Origin: Nostoc sp. NIES-3756
GTDB taxonomy: Bacteria > Cyanobacteriota > Cyanobacteriia > Cyanobacteriales > Nostocaceae
DNA length: 64,000 nucleotides
Assembly (NCBI RefSeq): GCF_001548375.1
Contig: NZ_AP017295.1
Location: 1,426,001-1,490,000 of the forward strand
Direction of reading: 5' to 3'
Of the stretch, positions 58,126 to 64,000 are shown one piece after another. The position numbers and the translations under genes are program-made. The notes beneath the pieces are model-generated. The model saw nothing but the letters and a program-made list of their open reading frames with translations. It was not told the origin of the DNA and did not search any database. Numbering within the stretch: position 1 is the stretch's first letter; each line of letters opens with the position of its first letter.

Positions 58126-59472
58126 TTAAGACTCAGCACTGCTTCTGACTGTGTTTAGTAGTTTGTCTCGTAGGGAGGAGATGGGTATTTGGTTGATGAT
58201 TTCGGTGGCGAAGGCGTTGACTAATAATTTGCGTGCGTTGTTGCTGTCAATGCCTCGGCTTTGCAGGTAGAATATTTCATCGTCTTCCAACTGGCTGACT
58301 GTTGCACCGTGGGCGCATTTTACGTTGTCGGCTGTGATTTCTAGTTGGGGTTTGGTGTCTACTCTGGCTTTGGATGATAGCAGCAAGTTACGGTTTAATT
58401 GGGCTGCATTTGTAAGCTGTGCTGGTTTGGGGACGAAAACTTTGCCGTTGAAGACTGCGTGAGCGCGATCGCCTACAATACATTTATGCAGTTGGTTGCT
58501 TGTACCATAGGGATGATTAAGTGCGATCGCACTGTGAGTGTCAGCTAACTGATTACCAGCTATCATTGTTAAACCGTTGAGAGTGGTTTCGGTTTGTTCG
58601 CCAGTCTGCAAAACCTCTAAATTATGCCGGGATATCTTCCCACCCAAGCTGAGGGTGTGACAAGTATAACGACTGTAACGGGCTTGAGTTACCGCAGTTT
58701 TGCCGATATGGAAAGCCGCTTTACTATCCCTCTCAACTCTAGTGTGAACTACTTGGGCATTGTCAGCGATCGCAATTTCCGTAACGGCGTTGGTAAGGTA
58801 AACCCCCTCTGCTGGGGTAACAAACTCTTCAATTACACTCACCTGAGAACCACTTTCCGCCACCACTAAAACGCGGGGTTGGGAAATTGTCGCCCCATCA
58901 CCAGCCACAGAGATAAATAATAGATGTATGGGTGTTTCCACGATGACATTCTTCGCCACCAACACCACAGCCACATCAGATATCCCAGCCGTATTTAAGG
59001 CGGTAAATACTTCTAACGCGCCTTCAGATTGTGCTAAATATTTTTGTACACACTCTTGCTCGGTGCTGGATATGGTTGAGAGATTACCAACAACTACACC
59101 CTTGGGTAAATCTGCAACTGCTGACAACTCAGGCGCATAAACCCCATTCACAAACACCAAGCGACTGTTAGCAGCTTCCGACAAACTCAGCGCGGAAATC
59201 TCAACTGGTTGTACTTTCCCAGCCTGAAATTCCACCTTCCGCAACTCTGACAAATCAGTAAACCGCCATTCCTCCTCACGAGTAGTAGGAATAACTGAAT
59301 GACGTACCCAATTTTTAGCGCGATCGCGTACTTCTTGCAACCAACCTTCTGTAGCTGGTGCGCTTACCTGATTTAACAAACCCAGCAAATAAGCATCCCT
59401 ATCTAACAGAGTCGATGTTAAATTCACCGCTTCTGAATTAGCAATTGCACTAGGAGAAACTTGTATCGTCAT
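58126..59472 (-). CDS. sufD: Fe-S cluster assembly protein SufD
   Basis: SufD (448 residues) is the scaffold partner of SufB. The C-terminal DNVKCAHGATVSQLEDDEIF and SRGIDSNNARKLLVNAFATE form the conserved SufB/D core. Its ATG overlaps the sufC stop by one base (TAATG). It is part of the sufBCDS operon, which builds Fe-S clusters for photosystem I and other proteins. Confidence 0.95.
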   Translation of the reverse strand: MTIQVSPSAIANSEAVNLTSTLLDRDAYLLGLLNQVSAPATEGWLQEVRDRAKNWVRHSVIPTTREEEWRFTDLSELRKVEFQAGKVQPVEISALSLSEAANSRLVFVNGVYAPELSAVADLPKGVVVGNLSTISSTEQECVQKYLAQSEGALEVFTALNTAGISDVAVVLVAKNVIVETPIHLLFISVAGDGATISQPRVLVVAESGSQVSVIEEFVTPAEGVYLTNAVTEIAIADNAQVVHTRVERDSKAAFHIGKTAVTQARYSRYTCHTLSLGGKISRHNLEVLQTGEQTETTLNGLTMIAGNQLADTHSAIALNHPYGTSNQLHKCIVGDRAHAVFNGKVFVPKPAQLTNAAQLNRNLLLSSKARVDTKPQLEITADNVKCAHGATVSQLEDDEIFYLQSRGIDSNNARKLLVNAFATEIINQIPISSLRDKLLNTVRSSAES

Positions 59473-60260
59473 TACACACCCACCTCAACCGCAGTTTCTT
59501 CTAGCAGCCAGTCATAACCGCGAGACTCTAACTCCAGCGCCAATTCCTTACCACCACTTCTAATTATTTGCCCCCGCGCCATTACATGGACGAAATCAGG
59601 GATGATATAGTCGAGTAACCGTTGGTAGTGAGTAATCATAATTGTGGCATTGTCCGGGCTGGTGAGTTGATTCACACCATGAGCCACAATTTTCAACGCA
59701 TCAATATCTAAACCAGAGTCAGTCTCATCCAAAATTGCCAACTTCGGTTCTAGCAGCGCCATTTGCAGAATCTCGTTGCGCTTCTTCTCACCACCAGAAA
59801 ACCCTTCATTCACACTTCGATTAAGGAAAGCGGGGTTCATCTTCACCACTTCCAACCTTTCCTCAATCAAATCATCAAAATCAAACGTATCAATTTCCTC
59901 CAACCCTTGCGCCTTGCGACGAGAATTATACGCCACTCGCAAGAAATCTAAATTACTCACCCCAGGAATTTCCAAAGGATACTGGAACGCCAGAAACACA
60001 CCAGCCCTCGCCCGTTCCTCCGGTTCCAACTCCAGCAAATTCTGTCCTTGGAAAATTATCTCCCCACCAGTCACAGTATAAGCAGGATGTCCCGCCAACA
60101 CCTTAGAAAAAGTACTTTTCCCCGAACCATTCGGCCCCATAATCGCATGGATTTCACCATAACGCACCTCAAGATTCACACCCTTGAGAATTGGCGTACC
60201 ATCAACCTCAGCCGTCAAATCTCTCACCGACAGCACAACGTCACTATTTTCAATAATCAT
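59472..60260 (-). CDS. sufC: Fe-S assembly ATPase SufC
   Basis: The 262-residue ABC-type ATPase has Walker [13 protein letters not shown], the signature [13 protein letters not shown] and Walker [13 protein letters not shown]. It drives the SufBCD scaffold. I choose the ATG at 60260 ([15 protein letters not shown]); an in-frame opening at 60344 adds 28 residues with poor homology that overlap the sufB end. The 3-prime end overlaps sufD by one base. Confidence 0.95.
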   Translation of the reverse strand: MIIENSDVVLSVRDLTAEVDGTPILKGVNLEVRYGEIHAIMGPNGSGKSTFSKVLAGHPAYTVTGGEIIFQGQNLLELEPEERARAGVFLAFQYPLEIPGVSNLDFLRVAYNSRRKAQGLEEIDTFDFDDLIEERLEVVKMNPAFLNRSVNEGFSGGEKKRNEILQMALLEPKLAILDETDSGLDIDALKIVAHGVNQLTSPDNATIMITHYQRLLDYIIPDFVHVMARGQIIRSGGKELALELESRGYDWLLEETAVEVGV

Positions 60261-60333
60261 GTTCTCTCTCTCTTCTCTCTTCTTTGCGAACCTCTGCGCG
60301 AACCTCCGCGCCCCTCTGCGTTTAAAGAGGTAC

Positions 60334-61773
60334 TTAACCAACACTACCCTCTAATTTCAGGCTCAATAGTTTATCAGCTTCAACAGCAAACTCCATAGGT
60401 AGCTGATTAAACACATCCTTACAGAAGCCGCTAATCATCATAGAAATCGCATCTTCTGAAGAAATACCCCGTTGAGCGAAGAAAAATAGCTGATCTTCCC
60501 CAATTTTGGAAGTAGAAGCCTCATGCTCTACCTTACCAGTGCTATTCTGCACTTGAATATAAGGAAAAGTATTAGCGTGGGCATTATCGCCAATTAACAT
60601 AGAGTCGCATTGTGAATAGTTCCGTGCGCCTTCGGCTGTGGGGTTAATCTTCACCAAACCCCGGTAACTATTACTAGATTGTCCAGCAGAGATACCTTTA
60701 GAAATAATCGTACTACGGGTATTTTTCCCGATATGAATCATCTTCGTCCCGGTGTCAGCTTGCTGCATATTATTTGTCAGCGCCACCGAGTAAAATTCAC
60801 CGACAGAGTTATCACCAACTAACACACAGCTAGGATACTTCCAGGTAATAGCGGAACCAGTTTCTACCTGTGTCCAAGAAATCTTGGAATTAACACCTTT
60901 GCATAAACCGCGCTTGGTAACGAAGTTATAAATCCCACCCTTACCATTAGCATCGCCAGCATACCAGTTCTGCACTGTGGAGTATTTAATCTCAGCGTTA
61001 TCCAAGGCGACGAGTTCCACTACAGCCGCGTGTAACTGGTTGCTATCGTACATAGGTGCGGTGCAACCTTCCAGGTAGGAAACATAACTACCTTCTTCAG
61101 CGACAATCAAAGTCCGCTCAAATTGTCCTGTATCGCCGGAGTTGATGCGGAAGTAGGTAGACAGTTCCATCGGACATTTCACGCCTTTGGGGATGTAGAC
61201 GAAGGAACCGTCACTAAATACCGCAGCGTTGAGGGCGGCAAAGTAATTGTCAGCAATAGGAACAACACTACCCAGGTATTTCTTAATCAATTCTGGGTGT
61301 TCCCGCAATGCTTCGGAAATGGAACAGAAGATTACGCCGTCTTTGGCAAGTTTTTCTTTGAAAGTAGTAGCAACGGAAACGCTATCGAAAATCGCATCTA
61401 CGGCGACATTTGCCAAGCGCTTCTGTTCAGATAGAGGAATACCCAACTTCTCGAAGGTTTCTATGAGGGTAGGATCAACTTCATCTAAGCTGTTGAGTTT
61501 TTCTTTCTTCTGTTTTGGCGCAGAATAATAAATGATATTCTGATAGTCTATTGGCGGATACTTGACGCTAGGCCAAGTTGGTTCCGTCATTTTTTGCCAC
61601 TGGCGAAACGCTCTGAGGCGAAACTCCAGCATAAACTCCGGTTCGTTCTTCTTGGCGGAGATTAGGCGGACGACATCCTCATTCAGTCCACGCGGAATTG
61701 TATCGGCTTCAATGTCTGTGACAAAGCCATACTTGTAAGGTTGGTTGACTAAGGTTTTTACAGTGGCACTCAT
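60334..61773 (-). CDS. sufB: Fe-S cluster assembly protein SufB
   Basis: SufB (479 residues) is the main scaffold. Blocks [40 protein letters not shown] and [20 protein letters not shown] are conserved. It is the first gene of the operon and lies directly after the SufR-regulated promoter region. It precedes sufC by 73 bp. Confidence 0.96.
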   Translation of the reverse strand: MSATVKTLVNQPYKYGFVTDIEADTIPRGLNEDVVRLISAKKNEPEFMLEFRLRAFRQWQKMTEPTWPSVKYPPIDYQNIIYYSAPKQKKEKLNSLDEVDPTLIETFEKLGIPLSEQKRLANVAVDAIFDSVSVATTFKEKLAKDGVIFCSISEALREHPELIKKYLGSVVPIADNYFAALNAAVFSDGSFVYIPKGVKCPMELSTYFRINSGDTGQFERTLIVAEEGSYVSYLEGCTAPMYDSNQLHAAVVELVALDNAEIKYSTVQNWYAGDANGKGGIYNFVTKRGLCKGVNSKISWTQVETGSAITWKYPSCVLVGDNSVGEFYSVALTNNMQQADTGTKMIHIGKNTRSTIISKGISAGQSSNSYRGLVKINPTAEGARNYSQCDSMLIGDNAHANTFPYIQVQNSTGKVEHEASTSKIGEDQLFFFAQRGISSEDAISMMISGFCKDVFNQLPMEFAVEADKLLSLKLEGSVG

Positions 61774-61940
61774 CGGTAGTGTTCTCTCGTGTTCGGTTCT
61801 GAATCTTTTCGGCAGTCGCTCCTCTCGAAAGAGAAGACCGCGCTGCCTCTTTAAGGATGGAGACGGGCTGTGTTCTAGCCGATTCTCATCTCGTATTACT
61901 GAGTGGTGACACGGCTGTTAGAATGGGGGTGGAGAGTAAA

Positions 61941-61956
61941 ACAACATAGATGTTGT
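61941..61956. promoter_or_regulatory. SufR operator 1
   Basis: ACAAC-ATAGAT-GTTGT is a perfect match to the published SufR recognition pattern ACAAC-N6-GTTGT. It lies between sufB and sufR, about 168 bp upstream of the sufB start. Confidence 0.85.
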
Positions 61957-61985
61957 TTAATGTATCTTCATTTTAAGCTAGATTA

Positions 61986-62001
61986 ACAACAACAATGTTG
62001 T
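61986..62001. promoter_or_regulatory. SufR operator 2
   Basis: ACAAC-AACAAT-GTTGT is a second perfect match, about 37 bases upstream of the sufR ATG and 45 bp from operator 1 centre to centre. The two together allow autoregulation of sufR and control of sufBCDS. Confidence 0.85.
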
Positions 62002-62037
62002 CAAAGTCAAATTTTCTTAAAAAATTTTTGGAAGAAG

Positions 62038-62745
62038 ATGGCGACTACTCAGCAGGCCTCAACTAAACAAGAGATTTTAGAGTATCTCTTAAAACACTCA
62101 CAGGCAACAGCCCTTGAGTTGGCTACCATTTTGGAAGTTAGCCCCCAAGCCATTCGTCGTCATCTTAAGGATTTAGAGGCGGAAGAATTAGTTGTATATT
62201 CTAATGCAACTCATGCTGGCATGGGTCGACCACAGCACGTTTATCAATTAAGTCGCCAAGGAAGGGAACGCCTGCACAAAACAGCAAGCGATGGGCTACG
62301 CCCCACCGGAGGTGATCGCCACGGTGATTTTGCCGTATCCTTACTGGATACCATCGCCGAAACCGTGGGACATGACCAATTCAAGACCATTTTACAAAAA
62401 CAGTGGGAACGCAAAGCTCTAGAATACCGCGATCGCGTCGGTAACGGTTCGCTGCGAGAAAGAGTAGCTAACTTAGTCGAACTGCGAAAAGCTGAAGGTT
62501 TCATGGCAGAATATCACCCTGTAGATTCCCCCAATTCATCTGAGGATGAAAGATTTATCTTCATGGAACATAACTGTGCAATTTCCAACGTTGCGGAATC
62601 ATTTCCCAGCGTTTGCGGACATGAACTGGAAATGTTTGCGGCTGTTCTTCCAGACTGTCTAGTCGAACGTACCCACTGGCTAATTAATGGCGAACATCGT
62701 TGCGGTTATTTAGTCCAACCCCGCAATCAAGCATCTCACACATAA
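62038..62745 (+). CDS. sufR: Iron-sulfur cluster biosynthesis transcriptional regulator SufR
   Basis: SufR (235 residues) is a winged-helix repressor: the recognition part is TALELATILEVSPQAIRRHL (about residues 21-40). The C-terminal half carries Cys residues (EHNCAISN, SVCGHELE, PDCLVERTHW, EHRCGYLV) that bind a [4Fe-4S] cluster; cluster occupancy decides whether it represses suf. It is divergent from sufB with two palindromic operators between. Residues about 82-94 (TASDGLRPTGGDR) are encoded by DNA that resembles a Nostoc repeat. Confidence 0.93.
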   Translation: MATTQQASTKQEILEYLLKHSQATALELATILEVSPQAIRRHLKDLEAEELVVYSNATHAGMGRPQHVYQLSRQGRERLHKTASDGLRPTGGDRHGDFAVSLLDTIAETVGHDQFKTILQKQWERKALEYRDRVGNGSLRERVANLVELRKAEGFMAEYHPVDSPNSSEDERFIFMEHNCAISNVAESFPSVCGHELEMFAAVLPDCLVERTHWLINGEHRCGYLVQPRNQASHT

Positions 62746-62929
62746 ATTTGTTTTCAAACTCAGTTTAAAGTAGGAATTCCCGTCGATTGGTAAATGGTTT
62801 TACCAATTCGCTATATTATGGGCTTTAAGCATTAATAATAAAAATCTTTGTCAGCTTATACCTTTATACTCGTACTTGCATTCTCAGCTAGTTATATAAT
62901 TATCCAAGCTTGGCTTTTAATATACTTTT

Positions 62930-63190
62930 ATGGATTTACCATCACAACAACCCTCAACTCAATTTCTCACCTTAGAAGAATCAGCTAAAGTAGATGCGGC
63001 GCTTCTTTCCTCCCCAGAGAAATTTCTAACAAGATTAACTATTTCTTCATTAAAACTCTTGAAACATATTGCTCAAGAGTATGGTGTTTCTATAGAAGAT
63101 TTAACAACCCAACAAGTTATCGATTGGTTTGAGAAAGACGGTAGAATTAGAAGAGAACAAGGCATAGAAGCATCATATTTAAAGTGGTAA
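62930..63190 (+). CDS. Small conserved hypothetical protein
   Basis: This 86-residue protein is mostly helical: FLTLEESAKVDAALLSSPEK, LKLLKHIAQEYGVSIEDLTT and IDWFEKDGRIRREQGIEASY. There is no signal peptide, membrane segment or catalytic motif. I do not recognise its function; the layout suggests a small protein-binding helical bundle. It stands alone downstream of sufR. Confidence 0.6.
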   Translation: MDLPSQQPSTQFLTLEESAKVDAALLSSPEKFLTRLTISSLKLLKHIAQEYGVSIEDLTTQQVIDWFEKDGRIRREQGIEASYLKW

Positions 63191-63343
63191 AGTTTGAGAA
63201 TGTTCACAGCTAAAAAATAGCGAACCTGCAACAAAAGATTGTCGAATTGTTTAAGCTGATTCTTCTCTAAATCTCAGCATTGACTAAAAAATAGCCGATT
63301 TCATAATCAACAGACACTTTTTTATCGAGAATTTATAACTAAA

Positions 63344-63365
63344 AAGCACCTAGTAAAAGGTGCTT
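63344..63365 (-). terminator. Hairpin after the partial membrane-protein gene
   Basis: A 7-bp stem (AAGCACC / GGTGCTT) with an 8-base loop lies 29 bp past the stop of the minus-strand gene and is followed by TTTAG on that strand. Likely terminator. Confidence 0.6.
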
Positions 63366-63393
63366 GTAAAAATGAATCTTAAGCTTATATTTA

Positions 63394-64000
63394 TTAAGCG
63401 TTGTAATGGCTATTAGTACGAGGACTACGAACTCCAGCCGCCGCACCTATCATTGAAGCAATTAAACCTAATAAAGAACCGAATACAAACCACCACAAAC
63501 CTCTAGAAGTTGCAGCAGCAATATCACGAGCTTGCTGCGCGTCTACGTTGGGTACGTTTTGAGGTAAATTAGTGCCTTGTTGTTGTGCTTGGTTGATGAC
63601 TTCTCCAGCATTGGAAGCAGCAATACCAAAAGCACCAGATACGCCACTAGCTAGCAGCCAAGAGCTAAGTGCTAAAGTAGTTGCCCACAGAATAGCACCG
63701 TTGAGTAATGCTGTATTCCGGTTCATGGGGCCACAAGCGCGAGCTGTTACCCAACCGCCTGTAAATAAGGAAATTAATAAACCAATTGTTGACCACAATC
63801 CTACATTGTTAGCAACACCTGGTGTAATACTTCTAGGTGCGCCTGAGTTAGCAACAGAACCAGCACCAATTGCGGCAAATAAGGCACTCAAAATTAATTG
63901 AGTAGCTAAAGCAACTAACACACCAGAAATAATTGGCCCCCAACGAACACGGTCATGGTAATCACCGACTCTTCCCACTACCGTAGATTCAGGCTGAATA
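63394..64000 (-). CDS. Multi-spanning membrane protein, unknown function (5-prime end outside window)
   Basis: The frame is open to the window edge: IQPESTVVGRVGDYHDRVRW lies just before GPIISGVLVALATQLILS. A GTG at 63978 could be the start, but the open frame upstream suggests the real start lies beyond the window. Three or four hydrophobic segments are visible: the GVLVALATQLILSALFAAIG helix, VGLWSTIGLLISLFTGGWVT, GAILWATTLALSSWLLASGV and GLWWFVFGSLLGLIASMIGA. A Gln/Asn-rich loop lies before the last helix. The family is unknown to me. Confidence 0.6.
   Translation of the reverse strand, partial: IQPESTVVGRVGDYHDRVRWGPIISGVLVALATQLILSALFAAIGAGSVANSGAPRSITPGVANNVGLWSTIGLLISLFTGGWVTARACGPMNRNTALLNGAILWATTLALSSWLLASGVSGAFGIAASNAGEVINQAQQQGTNLPQNVPNVDAQQARDIAAATSRGLWWFVFGSLLGLIASMIGAAAGVRSPRTNSHYNA

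Overview
The window comes from a filamentous cyanobacterium of the Nostoc/Anabaena type. The evidence is many GCGATCGC (HIP1) palindromes, heptad short tandem repeats in the spacers, an ndhN gene divergent from the ribosomal superoperon, a fbp-tal-zwf-opcA block, a sufBCDS operon with divergent sufR, and best-recognised protein families that are cyanobacterial. No rRNA, tRNA or CRISPR array was seen.

Layout. Positions 1-6.6 kb are accessory DNA: the start of an ABC-F ATPase gene, an intact IS701-family element, a decayed DUF2887 gene, a PEP-CTERM exported protein and a large single-chain MmeI-like restriction-modification enzyme. Positions 6.7-24.6 kb, all on the minus strand, hold the S10-spc-alpha ribosomal superoperon: rplC, rplD, rplW, rplB, rpsS, rplV, rpsC, rplP, rpmC, rpsQ, rplN, rplX, rplE, rpsH, rplF, rplR, rpsE, rplO, secY, adk, infA, rpmJ, rpsM, rpsK, rpoA, rplQ, truA, rplM, rpsI, rpmE, prfA. 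It has a long untranslated leader upstream and a terminator downstream. Positions 25.4-31.2 kb carry ndhN, a GNAT acetyltransferase, an ABC-2 permease, a hicAB toxin-antitoxin pair with a palindromic operator, an ISAs1-family element whose transposase is split at an A8 run, a secreted pentapeptide-repeat protein and an alpha/beta hydrolase.

Positions 31.3-38.5 kb carry an EEP-nuclease/cardiolipin-synthase pair, a zinc alcohol dehydrogenase, a Tat-exported aldo/keto reductase, a MITE-like repeat, a small membrane protein and a GGDEF-EAL protein. Positions 39.2-42.1 kb are an arsM-pit-arsS operon expected to make arsenosugars, followed 13 bp later by an IS982-family element. Positions 43.2-49.3 kb carry ilvD, a divergent LysR regulator, a relic of an L,D-transpeptidase, a TerB/Mo-nitrogenase-C-like protein, obg, an FMN reductase and a small conserved protein. 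Positions 49.7-56.2 kb carry an RRM protein and the oxidative pentose phosphate block fbp-tal-zwf-opcA, which feeds NADPH production in the dark and in heterocysts. Positions 56.8-62.7 kb carry sufB-sufC-sufD-sufS (Fe-S cluster assembly) and the divergent repressor sufR, with two perfect SufR operator palindromes between them. The window ends with a small unknown protein and a partial membrane protein.

Three insertion sequences of different families (IS701, ISAs1, IS982) all keep matching terminal inverted repeats and target duplications, so they look like recent insertions. The best leads are the IS701 insertion exactly at a stop codon, the possible frameshift in the ISAs1 transposase, the hicAB operator, the arsenosugar operon, the L,D-transpeptidase relic, and the heptad repeats that sit directly against start codons. 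No clearly new multi-gene system was found.
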